Source of the DNA: Marseilla massiliensis
GTDB lineage: Bacteria > Bacteroidota > Bacteroidia > Bacteroidales > Bacteroidaceae
NCBI RefSeq assembly: GCF_016899855.1
Contig: NZ_JACJJG010000012.1
Coordinates: 1 to 53,623, forward strand
Length of the DNA: 53,623 nucleotides
Reading direction: 5' to 3'
Shown: one piece after another, positions 17,001 through 25,355 of the stretch
Numbering within the stretch: position 1 is the stretch's first letter
Layout: each line of letters opens with the position of its first letter
The notes under the pieces: generated by a model
What the model saw: only the letters and a program-made list of their open reading frames with translations
The model's database searches: none
What the model was told of the DNA's origin: nothing
Made by a program: the position numbers and the translations under genes

Positions 17001-17614
17001 TACTCTACCGCCTCGGTGTTCATGCGCTCGAGTAATGTCATATACTCCTTCATGAACTCGCGTCCGCGCGTGTTCATCGTGTATGCCATTATGCCCATGG
17101 CAATGAATACGGGGATGAGGCAGGCCAGCCCCAGCCGCCAGTCGAAGGCCGCGATGAGCACGACGGCAGCTACGGGGACGAGCGCGGTGCCGGCAAGGTC
17201 GGGCAGTTGATGGGCCAGAAACGAGTGTGTAATGCCGGCATTGTCGTCTATTATCTTGCGTATCCTGCCGCTCGTGTTGGCGTCGAAGAATCCCAACGGC
17301 ATGGCTATCACACGCCGCATGGCGCTCTTGCGGATATTGCTCTCGACGCGGAACGCGGCAAGGTGCGAGCACATCAGTGCCCCGAAGTACAGCGCCACGC
17401 TGCCTGCCGCAGTACCTGCCGCCCACCAGGCGTAACTTATTACCGACGACTGCGATGCCGAATCGTCGCCGCTCAACAGCTCTCTCGCTATCAGCCAGAT
17501 AAACACGAATGGTAAAAGCCCGGCCAGTCCGCTCAAGGCCGACAACACGATGGCCACGGGCAGCAGCGCCCTGCGCCGCCCCATGTAGCCCCAAAGTTTC
17601 TTAAATGTAGTCAT
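14006..17614 (-). CDS. fused double ABC transporter (TMD-NBD-TMD-NBD)
   Basis: A single 1202-residue chain holding two complete half-transporters. Half 1: transmembrane domain about residues 1-330, then a nucleotide-binding domain with GASGSGKTT, signature LSGGERQRIALARAF and Walker B VLDEATAFADPENE. A polar linker at about 570-635 (rich in Thr, Asn and Gln, including KQTNNNGTYKRDRN) leads to half 2, with GPSGGGKST, LSGGERQRISIARAL and LLDEATASLDVEN. Both catalytic glutamates are present. The ATAFADPENE D-loop recalls exporter-fold transporters of the YbtPQ/IrtAB (siderophore) group, so a metal-chelate or drug substrate is plausible but unproven. Usually such halves are two adjacent genes. 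A tetR gene lies upstream on the same strand. Confidence 0.9.
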   Translation of the reverse strand: MTTFKKLWGYMGRRRALLPVAIVLSALSGLAGLLPFVFIWLIARELLSGDDSASQSSVISYAWWAAGTAAGSVALYFGALMCSHLAAFRVESNIRKSAMRRVIAMPLGFFDANTSGRIRKIIDDNAGITHSFLAHQLPDLAGTALVPVAAVVLIAAFDWRLGLACLIPVFIAMGIMAYTMNTRGREFMKEYMTLLERMNTEAVEYVRGIPVVKVFQQTVFSFKNFYRTIMQYSHTATRYTRLWERPMTLYTVIINSFAFILVPVAIIMTGAGEGLAYVIINLILFVLVTPVFSECVMKSMYIGQALGQAGEAVRRLDELTSYPTLKESDRPQTPRGHDITFDNVVFAYPGTDKDVLHGISFSVKQGQRIALVGASGSGKTTIARLVPRFYDVSGGSVRIGGTDVRDISHDVLMRTVSFVFQEPRLIKTTILENIRYGKPEATLEEVNRAADMAQCREIIDRLPNGLNTVIGTEGTYLSGGERQRIALARAFLKDAPIIVLDEATAFADPENEHLMQRALRELTRGKTVLTIAHRLTSVADADEILVIDGGRIAERGTHDTLLGLKGIYYNRWNEYCQSVNWEIKSFKQNAIKPTVSERTTTNETTFSKQTNNNGTYKRDRNRPGSTAYGLADKLALSPKGYRDFKKGVAWTAIFNIVLMLPAIFVFLFLADWLRPLLNGGASPAHGLSYFCVLAVAFLAVMYVVGVFQYRSTYTSVYDESANRRINLAEKLRRLPLAFFGEKNLSDLTSTIMDDCTDLEHTFSHSVPQLFASLISITLIAVGMCIYCWPLAVALFWVVPVALGILLLSRKGMRRSNKVNYMNKRAVTEVIQEGLDTVQEIKSYGQDARYTLRLDQSIDHYERVMTRNELVLGILVNGAQSILKLGLATVTTVGTWMMAAGTVDMFTFLVFLVIGSRVYGPINEVLNNLAALTYLDVRISRMNEMERMPVQEGADVSIDGGFDIRFEHVSFAYEEGKQVLNDVSFTARQGEITALIGPSGGGKSTAAKLAARFWDVNSGRITLGGVDISTVDPEALLRNFSVVFQDVVLFNASVMDNIRIGRRDATDEEVLRVARLACCDEFVNKLPDGYRTVIGENGQTLSGGERQRISIARALLKDAPVVLLDEATASLDVENETLIQAGISELVRNKTVLIIAHRMRTVANADKILVLSGGEISEQGTPGELKARGGYFARMLSLQGEKA

Positions 17615-17679
17615 ACTTCTTGTTGTTTATTTAAATTAATGTTAGCATCAATCCACGTACATGCCGTAGTGCGTTGTCT

Positions 17680-17760
17680 CAAATGCGGCCTTTCGCATTT
17701 TAAAAGGCCGTATTTGAGACGATGAAACACGGCTTTTTGGAGCGTAATAGACGGCCTTTT
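17680..17760. repeat. 81-bp four-unit repeat element, copy E
   Basis: Units at 17680, 17702, 17724 and 17746; spacers GCATTTT, AGACGAT and GGAGCGT. It lies between tetR and the ABC transporter start, so it is inside the presumed promoter or leader region of the transporter gene. Its end is followed by ATAACG, answered by CGTTAT at 17782. Confidence 0.85.
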
Positions 17761-17896
17761 ATAACGTGCTGTATGCCAGCGCGTTATAAAAGGCTATCTC
17801 GTGCCCTGTCCGTCTTCGTTTGTCGCGTTCCCTCAAGCGTCTGTCGGCGTTGGGTATTGCCTGCGTGGCAAAAGCGAACGAACGGCAGTATTGTTC

Positions 17897-17936
17897 AAAA
17901 AAAAGGAGAGAGCTTATATTTTCATAAGCTCTCTCC
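17897..17936 (-). terminator. rho-independent terminator overlapping the tetR coding end
   Basis: 13-bp perfect stem (17924-17936 with 17905-17917), 6-nt loop, then a run of eight T on the minus strand (A8 at 17897-17904). The last seven or so codons and the stop codon of tetR lie inside the hairpin. Confidence 0.88.
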
Positions 17937-18525
17937 AACCTGAAATCTCTATGGTTATGTATTCGCCCACCACCTTGGGCACGTCGTCCGGCCCGATGTC
18001 GTGTGTTATTATCTCCTCGAACATGCTGAAAATCCATATCGTGTGCATCCTGATAGACGTCTCGGTGATGTCGGTGACAAGTTCCGGGTGGCGGCGTTTC
18101 ATCTCGGCGAAATATTCCTTCACCGTCTTCGTTGCGTGGCGGGTGAACTCGCCGCGGTATCCCATGAGCGACGAGCCGCCCGAACGCAACAGCAGTATGG
18201 CCAGTCGGCGTCGGTGGCAGTTGATGAAACGTGTGTACTCGTCGACCACCTTCTCGAAATAACCGTCATCGCACATGGCCGTAACGTCCGTTCCGTCCTG
18301 TCCGTGGTGGGCCTCGAGCATTGCCTCGAAGTCGCGCAGGGCCGGGCCTACGACGCCGCGGAACAGTTCGTCCTTGCTCCTGAAATAATTGTATATGTTG
18401 CTCAGCCCGACGCCCGAGCGTGCCGCTACCTCGCGCATTGACACACCACGAAAGCCCTTCTCGTAGAACAGCTCCTCGGCAGCCTCAATCAGGCTGCGCC
18501 TTATATAGTCCTTTGTCGTCTGCAT
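17914..18525 (-). CDS. TetR/AcrR-family transcriptional regulator
   Basis: A 203-residue regulator with the N-terminal TetR helix-turn-helix (GFRGVSMREVAARSGVGLSN, then IYNYFRSKDELFRGVV at about residues 25-60) and a helical ligand/dimerisation domain resembling TetR_C types found next to exporters. It is encoded directly upstream of the fused ABC transporter on the same strand, so it probably controls that gene. A strong terminator sits in its own 3' end, so the two genes are separate transcripts. Promoter: TACCTTTG at 18555-18548 with a TTG 20 bp upstream. Confidence 0.88.
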   Translation of the reverse strand: MQTTKDYIRRSLIEAAEELFYEKGFRGVSMREVAARSGVGLSNIYNYFRSKDELFRGVVGPALRDFEAMLEAHHGQDGTDVTAMCDDGYFEKVVDEYTRFINCHRRRLAILLLRSGGSSLMGYRGEFTRHATKTVKEYFAEMKRRHPELVTDITETSIRMHTIWIFSMFEEIITHDIGPDDVPKVVGEYITIEISGWRELMKI

Positions 18526-18900
18526 CTTGCTGCGTTGTTTTCTCGGACAAAGGTATTAAAACGCGCCATAACGGGCAATACCCAATAATTGTGATTTTAT
18601 GGATTCACGGCCGCCCAGCCTTGGGAGAGCCGTGGTTTACGATGCAAAATATGGATGCCCGCATATTGACGAGTTCCATTGTCGTCAATATCAACCGACA
18701 AGGCCGATGACTGTTTGCCTTGTCGGTTTAACGGTTTTGCGTGTTCGTTAGTCGAAAAAACAGCTTATTGCGCCGCGATTTGCACCATTTTACTGTGCAA
18801 TATGCCGTATATTGCAATATCGGCGCAAGCCTGTGACAATTTTGTCCATATTCGATAAAGATGTGATAAATCATACTTTTATCGAATGAATGGGCTAAAA
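18526..18900. other. non-coding stretch with several palindromes
   Basis: No gene seen. Two adjacent hairpins occur: ATATTGACGA/TCGTCAATAT (18663-18691) and AACCGACAAGGC/GCCTTGTCGGTT (18693-18728). A palindrome ATATTGCAATAT lies near 18809 and a 10-bp inverted repeat ATTCGATAAA/TTTATCGAAT at 18850-18887. The region lies downstream of the pectinesterase gene and upstream of tetR; some may be operators or terminators. Confidence 0.6.
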
Positions 18901-18968
18901 AAGAATTAAGAAAATATGCTGCTGATAATAAGCAACAGAGCATATTTTCTTAATTCTTAACTCTTAAT
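18901..18968 (-). repeat. AT-rich hairpin directly after the pectinesterase stop
   Basis: 20-bp perfect stem (18901-18920 with 18939-18958) and 18-nt loop. The minus strand reads from the stop codon straight into ATTAAGAGTTAAGAATTAAG, the same words as the hipS/hipT repeat. It probably acts as a transcript 3' end. Confidence 0.75.
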
Positions 18969-19943
18969 TTATTCAATAGTCCAACTTGTATCGGTCTTGA
19001 ATACGTTTTCAAGTGTTACCTGTGCGGCCTCTTTTTTCGTCAGCTGTTTGCTCCATGCCGCGCGTTCGGATGTTTTTGCGCCGTCGCCAGTGTTGTTGTA
19101 TTCCATGTAGCGGGCGGTTTGTTCGTTGGATGTCTTGCCCCAGTTGTGCCATCCTGAGGGGACGATGTGGCTGCCGAGTTCGCAGTTCATGAACAGGGTG
19201 TAGCCGTAAGGACGCCATGGGCGACCGAGATATACCTTGTTTACACCGTCGGCAGCGGTCAGTTTACAGTGGTTGAACACGTAGCCGAAGGGCACGTCCT
19301 GCGGTGTTGATGCTGCCGTTACGTATGAGTTTTGCTTACTGTGGATGGTGCAGTTTTCAAACCATGCCGTTGACGGGCCGAAGATGAAGTCCGTTGTGCC
19401 CTCAATGTAGCAGTTCTTGAAGTAAAGGCGTGTACCGCCTACGCCTGTGTAGACCGTGTCTTGATTGCCCAGCAGACGGCAGTTAATGAACACGAGGCGG
19501 TCGCCCTCGGTATGTAGTGCCACGGCTTGTCCCAGTCTGGCAGCATTGTTCTCTATTGTTATGTTCTTGAACGTAATGTCGTTGCCTTCCACCTTTACCG
19601 TGTATGTGCGGAAAGTTCCCATTCCCTTATTTGTTTCAGGCAGGCGGATGTTTGCGTGGTCATCGTACGTAATTATGGTTTTCTCCTTGCTTTCCCCGCA
19701 AATCTCGATATTTGTGAGCCATGAAGGAATGATGAGCTTCTCTTTGTATATGCCGTTCTTGACGTATATTACCTTGTGGTATTCCATGAACGCGCGGCAT
19801 ACTTCAACGGCCTCGCCGACTGTTCTGAACTGTCCGGTGCCGTCTCTTGCCACGAATATGGTGTCTGGGTTGTCGTAAGGGTTGGCTGCCTTGGCCGTAA
19901 AGGCAAAGATGGCAGCAAACATGATGAAGAGTGCTTTTTTCAT
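18969..19943 (-). CDS. secreted pectinesterase (CE8)
   Basis: A 324-residue right-handed beta-helix carbohydrate esterase of family CE8 that removes methyl esters from homogalacturonan. A signal peptide covers residues 1-19 (MKKALFIMFAAIFAFTAKA) without a lipobox, so it is periplasmic or secreted. Family motifs: GQAVALHTEGDRLVF, GNQDTVYTG, DFIFGPSTAWFENC (catalytic Asp) and LGRPWRPYG. It begins 29 bp after the relA/spoT stop, so it may be cotranscribed with that housekeeping gene, which is unusual for a polysaccharide enzyme. No other pectin gene is adjacent. Confidence 0.92.
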   Translation of the reverse strand: MKKALFIMFAAIFAFTAKAANPYDNPDTIFVARDGTGQFRTVGEAVEVCRAFMEYHKVIYVKNGIYKEKLIIPSWLTNIEICGESKEKTIITYDDHANIRLPETNKGMGTFRTYTVKVEGNDITFKNITIENNAARLGQAVALHTEGDRLVFINCRLLGNQDTVYTGVGGTRLYFKNCYIEGTTDFIFGPSTAWFENCTIHSKQNSYVTAASTPQDVPFGYVFNHCKLTAADGVNKVYLGRPWRPYGYTLFMNCELGSHIVPSGWHNWGKTSNEQTARYMEYNNTGDGAKTSERAAWSKQLTKKEAAQVTLENVFKTDTSWTIE

Positions 19944-19972
19944 AATGGTAGGTAGTTTTGGTTCTGGATGAT

Positions 19973-22243
19973 TTATACGATTTGTGTAATTTCCTGTATT
20001 CCGTTGATTTTTTTCAGTTTATCTATGATGTTTCTTACGTCGTCACGGTCGTGGATTCGCAGTTCGAGTGAGCCGTCAAAAATGCCTTCGTCGCACGATA
20101 TGGTGATTTTATGGATATTGACGTTCAGTTCTTCCGATAGGACTTGTGTCACCTCGTTGAGTATTCCGATACGGTCGATACCCTTGATTTCTATCGTTGC
20201 GTCAAAGAAAAGTTGGCGGTGCATGTCCCACTTTGCGTCAAGTATTCTGTTGCCATAGCTTGATTTTAGTTTTGCGGCGACAGGACAAGAGCGCTTGTGT
20301 ATCTCTATGCGGTTTTTACCGTCGATGAAACCTAAAGCGTCGTCTCCAGGGATGGGATGGCAACAGGTGGGGAAAATGAACTGGCCAATGTTTTCGTCAG
20401 TGATGTAGATGGGTTTCTTGCGGTTGAAGCCTTCCTTTACGATGAAGTAGTTGGGTTGTTTCTCTTCAGCGTTCTTTTTCTTCTCTTTTCCTACGAAAGG
20501 CACGAACTTGCGTAAGGTGCCGGCAATGTTCTGTTTCTTTTTGCCGTTGATTTCATCTATATCCTTGTCGCCGAGTATTATGTTCTTGTTGCCAAGAGCG
20601 CGGAACAGCGCTTCTGGATTCTTTACCTCATGGTAATCGCAGAGTTTGTCGATTATAGAAGAATTGACTTCGAGCGAATGTTTGCCCAAGAATTCGTTTA
20701 GGATTTCTTCGCCTTTCTTTTGTATCTCGCGTGCGTCGCGTCTCAGTATGGCCTGTATCTTCGCCTTTGCTTTAGCTGTTGAAGCAAAGTTGATCCATGA
20801 TGGCTGTACATGCTGAGAGTTGGATGTGAGAATTTCAACCTGGTCACCGCTCTGTAACTTGTGGCTTAATGGCACGAGTTTGTGGTTAACCTTAGCGCCT
20901 ATACAGTGGCTTCCAAGGAAAGTATGGATTTGAAAGGCGAAGTCTAAGGCGGTACATCCTGCCGGCATTGTCTTGATTTCGCCTTTAGGCGTGAATACGA
21001 ATATTTCCGAAGCGAAAAGATTTAGCTTGATAGCGTCAAGAAAGTCCATCGCGTCGGGTTGCGGGTCGTCAAGTATTTCCTTTATTGTGCGCAACCAGTT
21101 GTTCAGTTCGCCGTCGTCTTCAACAATTTCCTCGCCCTCCTTGTATTTCCAGTGTGCGGCAAATCCTTGTTCTGCTATTTCGTCCATGCGGTCTGAACGG
21201 ATTTGCACTTCAATCCATCGCCCTTGCTTGCTCATGAGTGTTACGTGCAGTGCTTGGTAGCCATTTGCTTTCGGATGGTTTACCCAATCACGTAAGCGGT
21301 CGGGGTGTGATTTGTATATCTGGCTTATCGCGACATATATGTTGAAGCATTCGTTTACTTCTTCTTCACGTTTTTTTGGCTTAAAGATGATTCGTACGGC
21401 GAGAATGTCATATATCTGGTCGAAAGTGACGTGCTTGTTCTGCATCTTGTTCCAAATGGAATACGGACTCTTTACGCGCGCCTTGATTTGATATTCAAGT
21501 CCCATCTTGTCGAGTGCTTCGCGTATAGGAGTCGTAAAGTCGGCAAACAGGCTGTCGCGTGATGCCTGCGTATCTGCCAGCTGGTCTTCAATGGCTTTAT
21601 ATTCCTCTGGATGTTCAAATTTAAAGCTGAGGTTCTCGAGCTCTGTCTTGATTTTGTTCAGTCCGAGCCTGTTTGCGAGTGGCGCGTAGATGTATAGCGT
21701 TTCGCCGGCTATTTTATATTGCTTATTTGCTGGTTGGCTGGCGAGCGTGCGCATATTATGCAGGCGGTCGCAAATTTTAATCAGGATTACGCGTATGTCG
21801 TCGCTCATGGTCAAGAGCAGTTTCTTGAAGTTTTCGGCTTGTGCCGATGCCTGCTCTCCGAATATTCCACCGGATATTTTTGTCAGTCCGTCAACTATTT
21901 GGGCTATTTTGTGCCCGAAGATGTTTTCAATGTCTTCAACAGTATAATCGGTGTCTTCAACCACGTCGTGCAGCAGTGCTGCGCTTATGCTGGTCGAGCC
22001 AAGCCCCATTTCCGAGCATGCAATTTGTGCAACGGCAATGGGGTGCATGATATATGGTTCGCCAGACAGGCGGCGCACTCCTTTGTGGGCTTGTTTGGCA
22101 AAGTTGAAAGCCTTTGTTATAAGGTCTACTTTCTTGCGGTGGCGTGTCGTAAGATAGCTGTCCAACAAGTGTTGAAACGCCTCGTTTACCATTTTGTCTT
22201 CGGCAGTCTCTTTGGACTTGTCGATATTGTTCTGCTCGTCCAT
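19973..22243 (-). CDS. bifunctional (p)ppGpp synthetase/hydrolase, RelA/SpoT family
   Basis: A 756-residue long RSH protein controlling the stringent response. The N-terminal HD hydrolase domain is intact (EPYIMHPIAVAQI, ALLHDVVEDTDYT, ICDRLHNMRTL). The synthetase domain shows YDILAVRIIF and GYQALHVTLMSKQGRWIEVQ. TGS (EIFVFTPKGEIKTMPAG) and C-terminal ACT (IEIKGIDRIGILNEVTQVL) domains follow. Both catalytic halves appear competent, as expected where a single long RSH serves the genome. It is in a minus-strand run parA-parB-DUF5683-transglycosylase-RSH; the gap to the transglycosylase gene is 61 bp. Confidence 0.95.
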   Translation of the reverse strand: MDEQNNIDKSKETAEDKMVNEAFQHLLDSYLTTRHRKKVDLITKAFNFAKQAHKGVRRLSGEPYIMHPIAVAQIACSEMGLGSTSISAALLHDVVEDTDYTVEDIENIFGHKIAQIVDGLTKISGGIFGEQASAQAENFKKLLLTMSDDIRVILIKICDRLHNMRTLASQPANKQYKIAGETLYIYAPLANRLGLNKIKTELENLSFKFEHPEEYKAIEDQLADTQASRDSLFADFTTPIREALDKMGLEYQIKARVKSPYSIWNKMQNKHVTFDQIYDILAVRIIFKPKKREEEVNECFNIYVAISQIYKSHPDRLRDWVNHPKANGYQALHVTLMSKQGRWIEVQIRSDRMDEIAEQGFAAHWKYKEGEEIVEDDGELNNWLRTIKEILDDPQPDAMDFLDAIKLNLFASEIFVFTPKGEIKTMPAGCTALDFAFQIHTFLGSHCIGAKVNHKLVPLSHKLQSGDQVEILTSNSQHVQPSWINFASTAKAKAKIQAILRRDAREIQKKGEEILNEFLGKHSLEVNSSIIDKLCDYHEVKNPEALFRALGNKNIILGDKDIDEINGKKKQNIAGTLRKFVPFVGKEKKKNAEEKQPNYFIVKEGFNRKKPIYITDENIGQFIFPTCCHPIPGDDALGFIDGKNRIEIHKRSCPVAAKLKSSYGNRILDAKWDMHRQLFFDATIEIKGIDRIGILNEVTQVLSEELNVNIHKITISCDEGIFDGSLELRIHDRDDVRNIIDKLKKINGIQEITQIV

Positions 22244-22304
22244 AACCGTGTTCCTTTGATATTAATTATAATAAGGTGATGGGGATATGATGGCTATAAG
22301 CATG

Positions 22305-23621
22305 TCATCTTACCCTGATTTTCTTTCCGGCGCGGATGTTGTTGCCTTTTATTCCGTTAAGCTGACGTAACTTCCTGACCGTAGTATGATGTCTTTCCGC
22401 TATTTCGGACAGTGTATCACCTTGTCTTATGGTTACTCGTCTTGCCCTTGAGCGTCTTGATCTTTTCTTTCTTGCCGAACTTCTTTTCTTAGTCGAGCTT
22501 TTTTTTGTATAGCTTGTACTGTTGTCCACTTCGACAAGCGATCTGCGCGCAAGCAAAGTCTCCGTCTTGTAATTATATATGGAGTCTTCATTGGCAATGA
22601 ACATGTTTGTTGATGAAGCCGGCAGGCGTATTATAGACGGTTTGTTACCTCCGTTCACTATATCGCGCCTGTATTGGGGATTAAGTGTGCGCAGCTCGTC
22701 TATGTCAATTCCGCATACTGCCGCAATTTGCTGGAAGTGAACGTCTTTGTTGACTACTATTGTGTCTGTTTTAACCGGCAGCGTAGTTCGCATTGGGCAG
22801 ATATTATGTTCGCAATAATAGTTCATCACGTAGTTTGCCGCAATGAATGCAGGTACGTATCCGCGTGTTTCCCTTGGCAGGTACGGATATATTTTCCAAT
22901 AGTCGGCTTGTCCGTTTGCACGGTGTATCGCCTTGTTTATGTTTTCTGGTCCGCAATTATATGCAGCTATTACCAAGTTCCAGTCGCCGAATATTTTGTA
23001 CAGGTCTTTTAGGTATTGCGCTGCTGCATATGATGACTTGATCGGGTCGCGGCGTTCGTCTACAAGTGAGTTTACCTCAAGTCCGTATTGTTTTCCGGTA
23101 GCAACCATGAACTGCCATAGCCCGGCCGCTCCTACACGTGATGTAGCTTGTGGGTTGAGGGCGGATTCTATTACCGGTAGGTATTTCAGTTCGAGGGGTA
23201 GTCCGTAAGCCTCAAGTGCTTCTTCGAATATTGGTGTATAGAAGTTTGCCGCACCTAACATATAACTTACAGAGTGGCGCAGACGTCCGGTGTATCTGTC
23301 TATGAACTTCTGTACAATCTCGTTATACGGCATTTCCATTACGTTCGGAAGCCGTTTCAGTCTCTCGATGTATATCTCTTTGGGATAGGTTATATTCTCG
23401 TCCTTAAAATTGCAGTCATTGTCGGCATGCAGATATGTCTTTGAATAATATAGGTTCAGAAGGCTGTCCACTTCATAGTTCATGGCCTCCGGAACGTCTA
23501 TGACCTCTTCTTTTCCGTCATTGTCGGTCACAGTGATTTCCTCTACCTCGCTTTGCGCCTGCATCACGCAGTTTCCGCCGAGAATCATTGCGGCAATGAC
23601 GATAAACGTTTTTTTCTTCAT
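22305..23621 (-). CDS. LysM-containing lytic transglycosylase (MltD-like)
   Basis: A 438-residue secreted murein transglycosylase. Signal peptide at residues 1-22 (ending VMQAQ). The SLT domain has catalytic Glu in LPVIESALNP, then GAAGLWQFMVATGKQYGL and AYNCGPENINKAI. A C-terminal LysM (RQGDTLSEIAERHHTTVRKL to IRAGKKIRVR) anchors it to glycan. Just before the LysM is a very basic linker of about 25 residues (KKSSTKKRSSARKKRSRRSR), more highly charged than usual. It cleaves peptidoglycan glycan strands to form 1,6-anhydro ends. The gap from the DUF5683 gene is 47 bp, likely one operon. Confidence 0.93.
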   Translation of the reverse strand: MKKKTFIVIAAMILGGNCVMQAQSEVEEITVTDNDGKEEVIDVPEAMNYEVDSLLNLYYSKTYLHADNDCNFKDENITYPKEIYIERLKRLPNVMEMPYNEIVQKFIDRYTGRLRHSVSYMLGAANFYTPIFEEALEAYGLPLELKYLPVIESALNPQATSRVGAAGLWQFMVATGKQYGLEVNSLVDERRDPIKSSYAAAQYLKDLYKIFGDWNLVIAAYNCGPENINKAIHRANGQADYWKIYPYLPRETRGYVPAFIAANYVMNYYCEHNICPMRTTLPVKTDTIVVNKDVHFQQIAAVCGIDIDELRTLNPQYRRDIVNGGNKPSIIRLPASSTNMFIANEDSIYNYKTETLLARRSLVEVDNSTSYTKKSSTKKRSSARKKRSRRSRARRVTIRQGDTLSEIAERHHTTVRKLRQLNGIKGNNIRAGKKIRVR

Positions 23622-23668
23622 AGGGTATTAAAAATGCAAATATCTATAGTTATAAAATTTGGGATGTG

Positions 23669-24451
23669 TCAGAAATTGATTGAACATTGTATACCGACAG
23701 ACGAAGACTTAAGCGGGTTAAGCGATGAGCCGTTATTGATAATTGCCGGTTCCACTTTGAAACTGAGGTCTTGTGAAATGTCGAATTCGGATAGTGATGC
23801 GTCAACGTAAGCGTCAATTACCGACAGGGCATAAACAGCTATGAGGCAGAATACGCTCAAGTCTCGGTATCTACGGTAGTAATCCTTTCGCCGTCTGAAC
23901 AAGTCCTGGTAGCGTTCGGTATTTTCAGGCGTTATTGTATTGCCCAAATGCAGAAATTCGTTGTAGCTCTGCGTATTCGGGTCATTGTCCATTATGTCCA
24001 TATAGGCCTGGGAATAATCTTGATACATCTGGTTGTTCCATCTTATTGCGTATAAGCATCCGAGGAAACCTCCGTACACAATGGGCAGTTTCCAGTATTT
24101 ACGGTTGTATATCTGACCCGCGCCAGGAATTACTATTGCCAGCCACATTGCCCGTTTTGCGCTCGGCCGCCATGTTGACCAGTCACGTTTTTCTTTCTTT
24201 TTCTTGCCCGTAGAGTCCGGAAATACTGTCCGGTTAAGATTTGCAGAGTCTACGGCCGTAATGATTTTAGCGATAGAGTCGTTGACATTTGCCGAGAGGC
24301 TGTCGGTTTTTATTGTGGTACTGTCGTTGTCGTTGATAAACGGAAGCGCGCATGTAGTATGTCCTTTACACGGCATAAAGGCTCCCGCCACGAGCCATAC
24401 GGCCATGACCATTGCCAATTTTTGTATGATGAGTCTGCTTTTTGTAGCCAC
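23669..24451 (-). CDS. DUF5683-family membrane protein
   Basis: A 260-residue protein with an N-terminal hydrophobic segment (residues 10-30), a polar stretch rich in Asp/Ser, then membrane segments around AMWLAIVIPGAGQIYNRKYW, LPIVYGGFLGCLYAI and LSVFCLIAVYALSVIDAYVD. The PGAGQIYNRKYWK motif is characteristic of DUF5683, which regularly sits beside parB and lytic transglycosylase genes in Bacteroidota. Function unknown; the linkage suggests a role in the envelope or in coordinating division. It starts 4 bp after parB, so it is translationally close to it. Confidence 0.85.
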   Translation of the reverse strand: MATKSRLIIQKLAMVMAVWLVAGAFMPCKGHTTCALPFINDNDSTTIKTDSLSANVNDSIAKIITAVDSANLNRTVFPDSTGKKKKEKRDWSTWRPSAKRAMWLAIVIPGAGQIYNRKYWKLPIVYGGFLGCLYAIRWNNQMYQDYSQAYMDIMDNDPNTQSYNEFLHLGNTITPENTERYQDLFRRRKDYYRRYRDLSVFCLIAVYALSVIDAYVDASLSEFDISQDLSFKVEPAIINNGSSLNPLKSSSVGIQCSINF

Positions 24452-24455
24452 AAGT

Positions 24456-25355
24456 TTATTGCTGCTCTTTCAGTTTGTCGAACATGTTGATTATCTGTTC
24501 CAGCTCCGTTTCGTTAGCGAACGGGATACTTATTTTGCCTTTCCCGTTAGCGGATACCGACATCTGTACCGGTGTCTTGAAGAAATCGGAGAGCCGCTGT
24601 CTCATAGTGGAGAATTCTTCGGGCATTTGTTGTTTTGACGTAATTTTCTTTTTACCGCTTACGATGTCCTCCCCGTTTTTCAGCTTTTGTACCATTTCTT
24701 CAACCTTACGTACAGAGTAGCCGTTTTTCTGTATTTCCTTAAACAGCTTTACTTGTAGTGAAGGGCTGTCTACGGCCAGAAGGGCACGGGCGTGTCCCAT
24801 ATCTATTTCTTTGTTCTGCAAGGCCATCTGTACTTGTGCCGGCAGCTTAAGCAGCCTCAGGTAGTTTGCTATTGCGGTACGGCTTTTGCCGACACGCTCG
24901 GCTACCTTTTCTTGTGTCATGCCGGTACTTGACAGCAAGTGCTCGTATGCAAGTGCTATTTCTATTGCGTTGAGGTCTTCGCGCTGAATATTCTCGACGA
25001 GCGCCATTTCCATAATGTTCTCGTCGTTTATGGTGCGGATGTATGCCGGTATGGCTTTTAGTCCCGCCATTTGTGACGCTCTCCAGCGGCGTTCTCCGGC
25101 GATTATCTGGAATCTGTTGACCTCTATCTGCCGTAGCGTGATGGGTTGTATTATACCTATTTCGCGTATGCTGTTGGCAAGTTCCTGCAGGGCTACGGGG
25201 TCAAATTCCCTTCGTGGTTGGTTGGGGTTTGCCTCGATTTGTTCTAACGGTATTTCATTAATTGTCGAACTGCCTTGCGGACGGACCTCGTCGGTTGAAA
25301 TCAGCGCGTCAAGTCCGCGTCCTAAAGCGTTTCCGTATCTTTTCTTTACTGCCAT
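24456..25355 (-). CDS. parB: chromosome partitioning protein ParB
   Basis: A 299-residue ParB/Spo0J. The N-terminal CTPase/nuclease-like domain has NPNQPRREFD and the GERRWRASQMAGLKAIPAY box. The helix-turn-helix follows (MTQEKVAERVGKSRTAIANY, then LRLLKLP), and the C-terminal dimerisation domain ends EQIINMFDKLKEQQ. It loads onto parS and works with ParA in origin segregation. No parS-like 16-mer was recognised in the window. It is 139 bp downstream of parA. Confidence 0.95.
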   Translation of the reverse strand: MAVKKRYGNALGRGLDALISTDEVRPQGSSTINEIPLEQIEANPNQPRREFDPVALQELANSIREIGIIQPITLRQIEVNRFQIIAGERRWRASQMAGLKAIPAYIRTINDENIMEMALVENIQREDLNAIEIALAYEHLLSSTGMTQEKVAERVGKSRTAIANYLRLLKLPAQVQMALQNKEIDMGHARALLAVDSPSLQVKLFKEIQKNGYSVRKVEEMVQKLKNGEDIVSGKKKITSKQQMPEEFSTMRQRLSDFFKTPVQMSVSANGKGKISIPFANETELEQIINMFDKLKEQQ

